From Strongylocentrotus droebachiensis (taxonomy: Eukaryota > Echinodermata > Echinoidea > Camarodonta > Strongylocentrotidae): a DNA stretch of 64,000 bases. Position numbers and translations under genes: made by a program. The stretch lies in contig JAVYIG010001841.1 in the NCBI GenBank assembly GCA_035222895.1, forward strand, positions 1 to 64,000, written 5' to 3'. Of the stretch, positions 36,525 through 48,872 are shown piece after piece. The notes under the pieces are model-generated. The model did not search any database. It saw nothing but the letters and a program-made list of their open reading frames with translations, and had not been told where the DNA came from. Within the stretch, counting starts at the first letter, position 1. Each line of letters begins with the position of its first letter.

Positions 36525-36612
36525 TAACAGCGCGCGATGGCCGAGAGGTCCGAGGCGCTGACTTTAGATACATCACCTTTTGTACGCAAGAGTTCGAATC
36601 TCATCTTCGACA
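36525..36612 (+). repeat. tRNA-like sequence, probably a SINE head
   Basis: GATGGCCGAGAGGTCCGAGG resembles a Leu/Ser-type A box and GAGTTCGAATCTC a B box at the right distance, followed by A and T runs. The acceptor and anticodon stems pair poorly, so this is a tRNA pseudogene or tRNA-derived SINE rather than a working tRNA. Confidence 0.5.
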
Positions 36613-36670
36613 AAAAAAAAAAGTATTTTTTATTTTTTATTTTTTAGTCTATTTTTTTTCGGCATATAAA

Positions 36671-36838
36671 AGTATTAATGACTGCTTTAATATTCGAGAA
36701 ATAGTTGTTTTTATACGCTCTCGGGAAGGTTACAATTGGGCTATTCCCCTCGGCACGCCTCGGGTAATAGCACAATTCTAACCTTCCCTTGAGCGTATAA
36801 AAACAACTATTTCTCTCAAAGCAGTCATTAATACTATA
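36671..36838. mobile_element. ~168-bp hairpin MITE
   Basis: AGTATTAATGACTGCTTTAA at the left and its near-complement at the right; pairing continues through TTTTTATACGCTCTC and GAAGGTTA to a CTCGGCACGCCTCGG loop. Confidence 0.75.
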
Positions 36839-37439
36839 AAAAACAATGAACGGACTAAATCTGGACTAGCCCAAAAAATATGAAAAGGTTTAATTCCAAC
36901 GGCATTTGAAAGATAATAATAATTTAGAACTTTCCTCAAAACAAAAGGGCTTGAAAATGCCTTTAAGTGGGAGAATAACGACCATAACGAAAATCACTGT
37001 TCATAAACATTCAAAAAAATATTTCCTTTTTATACCCTCACCATCGATAAAATCTCACTGTTACTTTATGATGATGGCATTCATTTTGCACAAAACAATC
37101 TATTTCATTCAGGTCATGTTGATGTATGATCTGAAATCTGGCACAAAAGGACGTTGACGTGGCCTTTTTATAACAATGTTAATATTAGAGTGAAGCTTTT
37201 ATGGATTAATGTAATCAATGTATCATATACAAGCATGTTACTTCTACTTCTAGGAAAAGCAAAACATCGAATTAACACAGCTCATAGTTTGTTCGCAAAA
37301 ACCATTTGATTTTTGGTTTCGTTTTTTCAGGAACGCAAAGTACATATAGATTGGACATGATGGACACATTTGCACATTATTTGGTGTGTGCGTGCCCAAC
37401 ATAGCAGCATGCCTCTTATACATCTACATTTGAGCAGAA

Positions 37440-37633
37440 TTGAGCGAAAGACAGAGACAGAGATAAAGAGACAGGGAGAGAGATAGAAAGAGAAAGGGGA
37501 GGGACAGAGAGAGAAAAAAATAGTGAAACTGGAGAGGAGGAAGAGGAAAGAAAGAGAAATATGAAGAGAGAGAGAGGGGAGGGAGGGGTAGAGAGAAAAG
37601 AGCGAGAGGGTGGGAGTTGAGGGGAAGTGAAGA

Positions 37634-37666
<33 letters not shown>

Positions 37667-37690
37667 GAGAGAGGGGGGGGGGGGGGAGAG
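37440..37690. repeat. (GA)n-rich tract with G run
   Basis: Purine-only GA repeats ending in a 13-bp G run. Frames across it are low complexity. Confidence 0.9.
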
Positions 37691-37749
37691 AGAGAAATGG
37701 ATGGTGGAAAATAGGAAAAGTTATGAATTTCTGAAGTATTACTGGTATT

Positions 37750-37955
37750 CACCCTCACCCATAGGCGCTAAAGCATTCAAATCATTTCTTCTTACGGGTA
37801 CTCATTTACTTCACCTAGGTGAAGGGGGGGGGGGGGGGGCAAATCTAGATAAATTTCCTGCTAAAGGACAATAGTGCTGCAGTAGGACCCGAACTGTGAA
37901 CCATTTGATTTACAGTGTAGTGACGTATCCACTAGTACACGACACGGCTTCATCA
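37750..37955 (-). repeat. tRNA-derived SINE remnant
   Basis: On the minus strand an A-box-like TAGTGGATACGTCACTAC and a B-box-like GTTCGGGTCCTAC precede a body shared with 63160-63280 (TTAGCAGGA, CACCTAGGTGAAG). Confidence 0.5.
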
Positions 37956-37959
37956 ATCG

Positions 37960-39530
37960 ATTACTACAGATTTACGAAACTGTCTATCACTGTGGCTGAC
38001 ATTATTACAGAAATATGACGCTTTGTAAAAGGAGCCATCGATAAATATTTGTTAATTATTATTCATCATACGAAGAACAATTCTTGGGAAAAACCATTCA
38101 TGATAAGCTTGTGGGAAGGGGTATTTAAAACAAATGTTCATCGCTACCCCTGGGGATTGAAGAGGAGGGGGGGGGGGGTGCGCATGTACATTTATATTTG
38201 ATACTCAGTGATCTGCGACGTTTTTTTTTTTTAATCAATTTCAGATCCAACTACTAAAATTAATTATTTTAACGCATGCTGGTATCCAAGAGATAACAGA
38301 TTCCTGATGGTAGGTACGTATATATTTCATAATATGGAGGCAACCTGTAGAACGGCATAAAACGTAATGAGAGAAAACCATACGCCGTGTTAAAAGGGAG
38401 GTTACAATAGAAGCCCTCATTATAATTACATGTACGTGATGATAAGCCTGAATGATTATTGCTTCCAAACCGTGCCGTTATTATTCAGTTGGCCCCTAAT
38501 CACATTAGAAAATGAAATGGATGAATTATATATCAACGGAAAACTAAAGAGCCATAGACGACCATAACATCAACTATATTGTATTTCACTACCTGTCAGA
38601 GGAGTAACAGCTCTCTGAAAATGCAAAATCGTCAGGTCTTTCGTCTTCTTTGTGCATGGCTGATCGTTAACGTAACAGAGTTAATTATAAGTCTTTTGTC
38701 AACTCTGTTCGTTGCTACGGCAGGCTGCCAGTGAAAACGAACTCGTTTGATCAAATTATGTAAATGCAAGCCTTACTTTGAACAAACAGAACTTTGTTAT
38801 TCCTGGCTCATTTTTTCCTGATTGAGGTGTCATTTGAAAGGGCAGAAATTGAACTTTGTGGAAATGTGATTTTCTTTTTAAAATTCAGATACCGCCCGCC
38901 AAATGACTTTTTGGTTTCCTCTCTTCAAATTGCTTTTAATCACTTATGCGTGATATATGAATCATATGAGTTGCATCAAATGAAAGAGCAGGATCCAAGC
39001 TTTCCAAATATGTGTCATTTATTAATTATAATTGTGATTAAGTTATGATAAAACATCGATAATTCTCGGTTTCGTTTTTTCTGGGACGCACTGTATATAT
39101 ACATAATATAGACAAGCCGATCGGGACCAGTTGTTATTTCGTCACCGTAACTGCAGAAAATTTGAATCCTGTTGGCCCGTAATTTCGAGGGCTGCGGAAA
39201 ATTTGGTTTCAGTTGCTTTTGTGCTATACTGAAAAGAGATATATTTATTATTCCTGTCTATTCTTTATTCTACGTTCATTCAGATTTCCATTGAATCATA
39301 TAACGTTGACTTTTCTTCGGATAGGTCTGTAATATCTCAAAGTCAAATAGCGTACCGCTAGAAATGTTTCATCGCTGAGCAGAAATATGACGTATTGGGG
39401 GATAGACGTTAGTATCTCCATGAAAATACTAAGCAGGTCCTTTGATGGCGACAACTTAACATAAATAATGGTCAAATCAATTAACTCTTGATGCATTAAG
39501 ATTATACAGCGTTACAATTCACCTTCAATT
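37960..39530. other. No gene recognised; possible mariner-like end
   Basis: AT-rich with a G run at 38168-38177. Near 39068-39095, CGTTTTTTCTGGGACGCACT then GTATATATA looks like one end of a Tc1/mariner-like element; the partner end was not found. Confidence 0.4.
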
Positions 39531-39534
39531 GATG

Positions 39535-39830
39535 GGTAGTGTCGTAATCGTGGTTTAAGGCACTTGACTGGAGATGCGAAGGTCCGAGGGTTCAAATCCC
39601 GACACGGCACTAATATCCTTTGGCAAGATACTAACCTACACTTGCTACTCTCCACCCAGGTGTTAAAATGGGTACCCATAGGATGCGACCGTCATTGTTG
39701 GTGAAACAGTTTTTGAGCGTCAAGTAACGCCTGGCTTGAATGCTCCCAAGGGAGTGGAGATTGTGCACACAGTGCACAATGTCTTAACTTATCTTAAGCG
39801 CTATGTAAAAGCTTATTATTATTTTTGTTC
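39535..39830 (+). repeat. tRNA-derived SINE
   Basis: GTGGTTTAAGGCACTTGACT (A box) and AGGGTTCAAATCCC (B box) form a tRNA-like head. A conserved-looking body follows (CTCCACCCAGGTG, AAATGGGTACCC), then a tail TAAGCGCTATGTAAAAGC with TTATTATTATT. The body resembles the deeply conserved SINE core domains of invertebrate deuterostomes, from memory only. Confidence 0.75.
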
Positions 39831-40434
39831 TTATTTTCTCATGACAAAAGTAATACTAACAATCAGCGACCATTAACAGAATGTTTTCGTGTTTGTGCGT
39901 TGGTGTGTAAAGTGTGAGTAAAAAAAAAGGTTACACCTGGAAAAGTGCTAATAATTTAAAAAATCATCTTAGAACAGTGAATTATTATACATCTTATGAA
40001 AGAGTGTTTTATCCCAAATCATTTGGTATCATTTTTGTGTGGTATGTTTACATGCTTGAATGAACGGGAAATCATGGATGAGCGCACTAGCATGTTGCAC
40101 ATGCTTTTTGCTTGCTCTCCAAAAGAGTTAATTTTTACTTGTAATTTGGATATTTCATATGATTGTATTGCTACCACTTGTTTTGTAATAGTACCTAGGA
40201 GCCACTAGACAAGTTGCAGTTGGTAAAGTAATATATTTATGTCATATTTCAGTGTAAAAGTATTTGGATAGATTTGATTTTGCAGTATTCGGTTTGCCAT
40301 GTTCTTCCTATTACTGTGTAAGTAGCATCATCTATTGTACAGTGTTTTGCCTGGATGAACCTGAACATCTGGATTACAATCTGAGCACAATGGGGTCTAT
40401 TCATCTCAAAGTCTTTGTTGTACTTTGTTTATAA

Positions 40435-42064
40435 ACTTCTCTGACTGACTTTGTGCATTGTAAAGATCAGTCTTTTGTGCAGTCTTTTCATCATGGAACA
40501 TTCATCAGAAAGCACTTTCTAAAAAGGAGAATACCATACAGCTCTAACTGCACTGCCTCCTTTCAGTTAGAACTTTTTCATGCCGGAGATGTTCATCCAA
40601 ATCCAGGGCCCCATATGCAAGATGGATGTGTTTCTTCCACATCCGCCATTCATCGTGCTACTCATCAAGTTCAACGTTACATCAAGTATACCCCAGCTGA
40701 ACTTCTGAAATGGAGACATTCCAAGGCACAGCTTCCACGGGATATTTGCGACATCATTCATTCTTATGGAATTCACCGAAAGAAAACACGCAGAGGGACT
40801 CGAGGTGGCTACGGAAAAGCCAGCATCAGACACGAGAAACAGTCAAATATATCCGTTACACTTCAGCTCTGTACTGTAACTTCACCGATATCCGTGGTCA
40901 CATCCGGAAGAAGAAGACCAAGACACACCAACGAAGATCGGTCACAAGGATCTAATCGGAACAATTTGATATATCCTTCTCAATATAATCCTAATGTAAA
41001 GTCTGGCATAACATGTTCTCTTTGGAATGCTCATTCTATAAGAAATAAGACAGTTGATCTGGTTGATTATATTTGTGAACATGACACTGATGTAATGATT
41101 TTAACTGAGACGTGGCTAAACAAAAATGATAATGTTGTCATAGGTGAGTGTACCCCTCCTGGTTATACTTTCCTAAATGAGCCTCGTGACTCGTGGAGGC
41201 GGAATTGCTATGTTGTTTAAAATTCCACTTAAGATGCGTATTAGGCGAAATGATGATCTAGTTTACTCTACATTCGAATGCGTACATATCACTAATAGTT
41301 CTTACTCAGTCAATTTTATAGTTGTATATAGGCCACCGCCATCACCAATGAATGGATTCACTAATGCAGATTTTCTTAGTGAATTTGATGATTTTGTAAA
41401 TGAAGTATCTCTTCTTCCAGGAAAGCTAATTTTACTGGGTGATTTTAATGTCCACTGGGATAATCCCTCTAAAAATGATGTTATTCATTTCTCTTCAACA
41501 ACAACTGCTGCTGGTTTTGCTCAATGTGTAAATGGTCCAACACAATATAGTCTTGGGCACACCTTAGACTTGGTGTTTACCCGCTGTGATGAATCTGATA
41601 AATCTTTGCTTAAGGATTGTTACATTGATGAAACATGTATGTCTGATCATCATATTGTGTGTTTCACTTTGCAGCTTCCAAAACCTATACCTATGCAAAC
41701 TGTATCAACTCTTCGCAACTATCGTAAAATCGATAAGAATCAATTTGTTAACTCACTAACTGAGTTGTTATCATCCAAACCAATCAATGTGGATGTTGAC
41801 CCTTTGTTCGAATGGTATGAATCTGGAATGGAAGAATTGTTAGACACATATGCACCAGCAACAATTAAGACTCGACCTGTAAAGAATCGAATGCCTTGGT
41901 TTAATGATTCAATTCATACTGCTCGCCGAGAGCGACGTCGAGCAGAACGAAAGTGGCGGAAATCAAGATCTGATCAGGATCGTGAATTGTATATGGAAGA
42001 AAAGAGATATATGTCTGTGAACTCACTGAAACCGCCAAAGAAAGCTATTTCAAAGATAAACTAG
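40435..42064 (+). pseudogene. LINE ORF: 2A-like leader and AP endonuclease
   Basis: The open frame begins after a stop at 40432 without an ATG before the motif. GDVHPNPGP at 40585-40611 fits the D-V/I-x-x-NPGP 2A ribosome-skipping consensus (H at the usual E position). Endonuclease motifs follow: N..S at WNAHSIRNK, E in LTETW, GDFNVHWD and SDHH near the end. A one-base shift near 41196 moves reading to the frame 41177-42064. Such N-terminal 2A-like sequences are known in sea urchin and other invertebrate LINEs. Confidence 0.8.
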
Positions 42065-42466
42065 TTTCTTGTAGTAGCAAGGATGTTTATCGCACTATTA
42101 ACGCTCTTTTAAACAAGAAATCAAATCATCTTCCATTCTATGATTCTGCTGCTCGTCTAAGTTATCAATTTTCTAAATATTTTGTTGAAAAAAATTGATA
42201 CCATTCGTGATCAACTTGATAACCTTCCTGTTATGCCATTGCCTGACTTCTATAATACTTTGAATGATGATATACCATCGCTTGAAGTCTTAAGACCAGT
42301 TTCCCAAAGTGATCTTTTGAAAATCATTACAAGAGTCGTTTAGATCCTATACCGACATGGTTCTTGAAAGAGAATATTGATCATCTTCTACCTGTACTCA
42401 CTAATATTGTGAATATCTCCTTATCATCTGGTATCTGGAGCTCATCGTGCTGTAATTAAACCTCTC

Positions 42467-43831
42467 TTGAAAAATGCATCCATGGATAAGAATAATATTA
42501 AGAACTATAGACCTGTGTCTAATTTAACGTATGTAGGAAAACTCATTGAGAAAGTAGCTTGCTCAAGACTAATGGAGCATGTTGAAGCTAACAATCTTGC
42601 TGACCCATTTCAGTCTGCATATAGACCCCGACATAGCACAGAAACTGCTTTGATCAAGGTGAAGAATGATATTATGTTTTCACTTAACTCAAACAAAGTA
42701 ATTCTTGTGGTATTATTAGACTTGTCAGCAGCCTTTGATACCATCGACCATCATATCCTAGTCTCTCGTTTATCAACGAGGATTGGTATCAAAGGCACTG
42801 CCCTAAAATGGTTCCAGTCTTATCTCGATGGCTGGTCAACACAAGTAGACATTGCAGGGGAATTGTCCGCGCCTATCATTTCCAAGTTTGGTCTGCCACA
42901 AGGTTCTGTAGTAGGTCCTGTTGGTTTTACAATTTACACCCTCCCGGTTAGTGATATTACTCAGCATCATAATTTGTCATACCATGTATATGCGGATGAT
43001 ATACAGTTATATGTTTCATTTGATCCCAAAATACGTGGTGAATTAGATTGTGCATTGTTGTCACTGCAAAACTGCATCTGTGATATAAAGAATTGGATGT
43101 CCATTAACAAGTTGAAATTGAACGACAGTAAGACAGAGTTTTTTATTGCTGCTTCACCACACAATTTCAGAAAATTGCCAGACATAACTCCCACCATAGG
43201 AAATATTTCCGTAAAACCTACAGACACAATTAAAAACTTGGGCGCATTCTTTGATGTTCATATGAGTATGAATTCACATATTAACAATGTTAGTAGAACG
43301 GTCACTTTTCACTTAAGGAACATATCACGAATTCGTAGATATATTGATCAATCAACTTGTCATCATGCTGCAAGGTCTTTAATTCTCTCTAAACTTGATT
43401 ATTGTAATGGACTTCTTTCCTCTCTTCCAAAGTTACATGTAAACCGTCTCCAGCGCCTACAAAACTGGGCAGCACGTCTTGTGTTTGAGGTCGGTAGAAG
43501 TCATTCAGCTCAACCATTAATTAATTCCCTTCACTGGCTTCCAATTCAACAGCGAATCATTTTTAAGTTACTCTTATATGTCTATAAATCATTGCACCAC
43601 CTAGCTCCTAATTACCTGTCTAATTGTTTAACTTTATATACACCAAGCAGAAATCTCAGATCTTCAAATGATAACCTCCGTCTAAATTATCCAATTACAC
43701 GTGTCCAAGCCGGGGATAGGACTTTCACGGTAGCAGCATCCAAAGGGTGGAAAAATCTCCCCATGTCCATCAGACAATCTGCCTCTATCGATATTTTTAA
43801 GAAGGCTCTGAAAACTCATCTCTTTACATGA
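42467..43831 (+). pseudogene. LINE reverse transcriptase domain
   Basis: 454-residue uninterrupted frame with NYRPVSNLT, LVVLLDLSAAFDTIDHHIL, GLPQGSVVGP, the catalytic YADD at residues 175-178, LKLNDSKTEF and a C-terminal LHWLPIQQRI. Order and spacing are those of CR1/L2-like reverse transcriptases. It begins downstream of frameshifts, so it is the intact remainder of a dead ORF2. Confidence 0.92.
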
Positions 43832-44481
43832 ATTCTCCTCTATGTTTAATTATTTAATTCAATTGAATTTAATATTTTATATGGAATATCTAATTGTAGC
43901 CTTTAATTACTACATGTAGTAAAGACCAATAATATTATTTGATGTTAGCGCTCTGAGCCTTATGGGAATGGCGCCCTAAATGTTCATTGTATTGTATTGT
44001 ATATATTGTTTGCGAGAGTGAAAAAATCGACTTGCGCCAAAGTTGCTTATGTGATGTTTATATAAAACAATTGGGATTTGGGTATTAAATCGGTTCTTGC
44101 AGATCCAAATAACATCCCTAACAAAATTAATCATGCCACACATATCAAATATCGAATATCATATATAAATGGACGTTTGTGCGCGTGTACGTGTGCGTGT
44201 GTGACTTTGCTTCTGCAAAAAGCATATGCAATGCATGTCATTTGATACATTCAATTCATTCTCTCATACACTGTCGCTCATAACGGTGGAACATTTTTTG
44301 TTTACCCCAATTTATGGAATTATTTTAAAAATAATTTAAAAATAATAGATCTAGATAATAGTATACATTCTCAGATTTTATTGAATAATAATTTTCCAAT
44401 GTGTGTTTTGCGGGACTGCTAAAGCATGTGTATTCTACCATGCTTATCAACTAGGGGACTTACGCCCTCAGTGATTTATCA

Positions 44482-46610
44482 TGGAAGATACACGTAAACT
44501 ATTTGTGCAAACTGATTTCTAGAAACACAGGTATTTTAAATAAACTAAAACACGAGTTCCCAACCCATATTTTGTTATCTCTGTATAACACCTTAATTTT
44601 ACCTTACCTTAACTACGGTATTCTTGCCTGGGGTAACGGGACCAAAGCCCAACTTGAAAAACTTCTCATTATTCAAAAACGGGCAATAAGAAACATAAAT
44701 CATGCGGGATTCCTTTCCCATACTAGTCAACTGTTTTTTAATAACAAAGTTCTCCGAATTGGTGATGTGTATGTGTACAGCGTAGGAGTGTTTATGTATC
44801 AATTAACTATAAATGAGTTACCTGCTGTAATGTGTGCACTCTTCGTACGAAATAATACAATCCATTCTTATTCCACTCGCCAAAGTAACCTATTTCACCT
44901 TCCCCTTACACGAACTTTGTTTGCTCAAAAAAATATCACTTTTACGTGCCCTAAGTTTTGGAATGACCTCCCCATTGGATTCACAGAATCAACCTCACTA
45001 TATTCGTTCAAGCGCAAGCTGAAATGTCATCTCCTAAGCAACTACGCTATACTGGAAGAAGCATGATGTTTTTTTAATAATACTGTCGATGTTTAAACCA
45101 GGGACGTGATAGAGAAGGACTTGAATCAAGCCGTTCTCCTTTGACCCCATGCTCCAAGCCGCCGGAAAGTTATGCGCTAATCTGCAGCGGTTGACCAGGT
45201 GGTGAGATAAAAGAGCGCATGAAATTTTAGGATTTAGAATTCCTACATCAGAAAATGGTATCACAGCAACTGTTCGCTGTCCCTTCCAATGATTTCTCAT
45301 CCATTGTTGAATGTGTAAAGAGTAGAACAAGCGAACACAAACTTGTGTAATTTCATTCTTTTTTAAACTTGAAAAATACAAAAAACACGCGAAAACACGC
45401 ATTAGCAAACTTAATGTTATTGAAGATTGTAAATCATGGATCAAATAACGGGACATTAAAGCATGCACAAATAAGCGCATCATCCTAAAATATTGAGTTT
45501 TTGACAGGATGTAATTTTTCTTTTACCAACTCTGGCACACAATTTAAAGGCAGGACGGAGTTCTAAATTTGAAAATTTGTTTGATGCACTATTCCCAATG
45601 AAATTCCCATATAAAGTTTTTAATTTACACTGTAATTTCGCCGGTAATTTAATATTTTGTAATAAATGTAAAACTGGTGCCTGGCTTCCGAAATTCCCCG
45701 CAGTGGAAGCGCGGTTCGGAGCATGGAACTTCAAAGCCAAGTGGAATGTTACACATCCCATTGTTACGCTTTAGAACTCAAGAATGCGTTTGAATAAATT
45801 ACAAGAGTTTCGCCTCCTGTTCTTTCACCTCCCTGTTCAAACTGAATGTTTCTTTTAGTTCGCTGTTGTTACCCTGTGCCTGGTGACGGGCCGTTGCCTT
45901 CACCTGCTGGGATGTCATTGTGCTTCGGTGGCCGGGGAGCGAGGTGCATGCTTTGTTTGTTGTTAATGTCTGTTCGACCTAGCAGCGACGGGTTGTGCAC
46001 TTCGCGCTCCTGCTATTGAGTTCCAGTGATTACGACAGGTGGATATGGCGGCTTGTCATCGGGCTAACATAATGGTTTTACATAAATGTGTATAAAAAAA
46101 ATATATAAATATGTTCTATTCATTTTTTGTTCCATCATACCAAGATGCTGGCGTCATTTGACAACCAGTCTGTTTGCCAGCGCGGCTACACTTTAAATTT
46201 TCTACAACATCGTTCTTTACCGGCACACAGCCAGCGACACTCCCTGTCAATTGATGCCGACATCTTGGTATGCTCCTATGAGAATTGCCATAGCGTACGG
46301 GTAGTGAAAATGTTATACAAATATTGCTAAGTATATGAATATTGTTTATTTTTTCTTCATAATAAGTTTCAATTTAATTAAATTACGTTTTTTTTAATAT
46401 ACACAAGACTATGTCATTGTTGTAACTTCCGGAGCCTATGACCTACAAGCATTGCTTTCTCTTTAGGCTCCATCATATTTCCTTCCTTATTCAACTTAGT
46501 CTTATGTATCATTCTTTTTTGTTTCTATAAACGCATCAAAAAATGAGTTCAAAAGGTAACATGCTAAATGTGTGAAATATGAAAATAAAACTGAAACTGA
46601 AACTGAACTG
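44482..46610 (+). pseudogene. 5'-truncated LINE inside the foldback
   Basis: Begins abruptly in a reverse transcriptase C-terminal frame (to 45066: LYNTLILPYLNYGILAWGN, YSTRQSNLFHLP, FWNDLPIGFTES). A long 3' untranslated region follows, ending AATAAAACTGAAACTGAA. Its 3' region is split by the CAGGG element at 45099-45835. The foldback arm resumes directly after the tail. Confidence 0.85.
45099..45835. mobile_element. CAGGG-ended DNA element (copy 2)
   Basis: 737 bp, inverse orientation of 15936-16672. Flanks TTTAAAC and TTCAAAC form a 7-bp duplication with one mismatch. Near identity to copy 1 implies recent movement. Innermost of the nested stack. Confidence 0.85.
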
Positions 46611-47699
46611 AAGTCATAAATGACAGTAATGAGGATTAATGCCCCACAAAAGGGCACTAATATAGCACATCGACACGGTTTTGATCCTGGGGCCTTACAG
46701 TTATGAGGCCATTGCTTTGTCACTGAACCATGACTGTACGCAGCGGGGGCTAGGGTAGGGGGCAGTTCCCATAAATAAACAAAAATAAAAAAAAAATGCA
46801 ATAAATTTTCAATAATTTATTGCTTTTACCCCGGTTCCCAACATAACAAAAATCTTCTGTTTGCCCATGCCTTGAGCCATAATATATGGCCGTCCAGAGG
46901 ATTTTTTTCATGTTGAGGACCGGGGTAATATGCAATAAATTATTGAAAATATATGCATTTTCTGTTTTGTTTTTTTATTTATGGAAACTGCTCCCTACCC
47001 TAGCCCCCGCTGCGTACAGTCATGGTTCAGTGAAAAAGCAATGGCCTGATAACTGTGAGGCCCCAGATGAAAATCGTGTCGGTGTGCTATATTAGTGCCC
47101 TTTTGTGGGGCATTAATCCTCATTACTGTCATTTATGACTTAAGGGCATAGGTCCCCTAGTTGATAAGCATAGTAGCATACACATGCTTTAGCAGTCACG
47201 CAAAACACACATTGGCAAATTGTTATTCAATAAAATCTGAGAATGTATACTATTATCTAGATCTATTATTTTTAAATTATTTTTAAAATAATTCCATAAA
47301 TTGGGGTAAAAAAAAAATATTCCACCGTTATGAGCGACAGTGTACATGCTGTGGGCATCACTTTGGCGCAAGTCGATTTTTGCACTCTCGCAAACAATGC
47401 CACCTGTTCATCTAAGCGTGAACACATACCACACAAAAATGATACCAAATGATTTGGGATAAAACACTCTTTCATAAGATGTATAATAAATTACTGTTCA
47501 TAGATGATTTTTAAAATAATTAGCTAGGTGTAAACTTTTTTTTGACTTACACGGTAGAGGTGGCGGGGGAAGAGAGGTGGGCATTTAAAAGAGCAAAATA
47601 TCTGTTTGCAATGACGTGAAATGAAACGTGGCTAAAGATGATACTTTTTAAAATTATATAAGAACATATTAAAGTGTACCCCCTGCCCACACACACACA

Positions 47700-48821
47700 C
47701 ACACAGCCTCAATACTTCGGCAAATAACGTCAAAAATGATCCATGAGGGTGTTTGTTTGTTTATATTCATATTTTCATTTGTTGTCAAGACTAATTTAGA
47801 ATATTTGTTTTTAAAAAAACCCAGAAGATTACCTGTTGCAGAAAACAATTATCTTCACGATGAGGAAATTGGTTGTCCAAGGGTTAGTCTGCTGAAAGAA
47901 AAAGCAACGTTGAAACGTTGAAACAATTAATTATACGTATACCTACACGCAATGAAATTATTCAGCGTAGCTGCATTATTTATTATGAGCACAAAAAATA
48001 TCCTTCCATCTTTTGTTTCTCTCTCTCTCTCTCTCTATTTATATTTACCGTGCGTCCACCGAAAAACTATTCACTTTTGAAATGGCTGCCGAATAAAGAA
48101 TATATGATTCTGGGGGAAAAGTGTTATCTGTATAGAAAGCTCTTAGAGTCACCTTTCATATGACACCAACAAGTTCGAAAATAGTTCATGCTTGGGTGAG
48201 CACTGCTCACTTTTGTAAAGGGTATGAAAATTATGTTGCGCAGGAATTAGCCTTCAAATTGGTTAGAGGTAAATCCCTTGGAGCTTAAAAAAATTTAATT
48301 AAAATACACGTATGCCTACACACAATGAAACTAATCAGCGTAGCTACAATATTTATTATGAGCATAAAAAATATCCTTGCATCTTTTGTTCCTCTCTCTC
48401 TCTTTCTCTTCCCCTCTCTCTCTCTCTCTCTCTCTCCCCCCTCTCTCTCTCTATATATATATACCGTGCGTCCACCAAAAAACTATACACTTTTGAAATG
48501 GCTGCCGAATAAAGAATTTATGATTCTGGGGGAAAAGTGTTATCTGTATAGAAAGCTCTTAGACTCAACTTTCATATGACACCAAAAAGTTCGAAAACAG
48601 TTCATGCTTGGGTGAGCACTGCTCACTTTTGTAAAGGGTATGAAAATAAGGCAGCGCAGGAATTAGCCTTCCAATTTGTGAGAGGTAAATCCCTTGGAGC
48701 TTAAACAAATTAATTAAAATACACGTATGCCTACACACAATGAAATTATTCAGCGTAGCTGCAATATTTATAATGAGCATAAACAACCTCCTTGCATCTT
48801 TTGTTTCTCTATCTCTCTCTC

Positions 48822-48872
<51 letters not shown>

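Larger units (their letters stand above)
40066..44006 (+). mobile_element. CR1/L2-like LINE, near full length, inactivated
   Basis: A 5' untranslated region is followed from about 40435 by a frame that contains a 2A-like motif and runs into an AP-endonuclease (ITCSLWNAHSIRNK, LTETWL), shifted near 41196 to a second frame (RGGGIAMLF, LLGDFNVHWD, SDHHIV). The frame breaks several times between 42064 and 42466, then reverse transcriptase follows to 43831. The 3' end reads TATTGTATTGTATA, a short-repeat tail as in CR1/L2 clades. It split the mariner-type MITE (39910-47554). Frameshifts make it non-functional. Confidence 0.88.
44269..47342. mobile_element. TA-flanked foldback with long arms, interrupted
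   Basis: Ends CACTGTCGCTCATAACGGTG and its complement, TA on both sides. The right arm (about 46890-47342) pairs with 44269-44481 plus 46611-46850, the left arm being split by a LINE. The loop is AT-rich. It lies in the centre of the mariner-type MITE. A solo arm is at 10356-10680. Confidence 0.85.
39910..47554. mobile_element. Mariner-type MITE, GTGTGAGTC family (copy 3, heavily interrupted)
   Basis: The left end (AGTGTGAGT, TA outside) runs to ~40065, resumes at 44007-44268, and resumes again at 47343-47554, ending ACTTACACGG then TA. Read together these three pieces match the order of the intact copies, so the LINE and the foldback between them are later insertions. Confidence 0.82.

Noticed and set aside
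36525..36612. A functional tRNA-Leu or tRNA-Ser gene
   Set aside because: A and B boxes are present but the acceptor and anticodon stems do not pair well.
37327..37874. Frames rich in Ser/Leu/Pro or Glu/Arg/Gly
   Set aside because: Read through the GA/CT tract.
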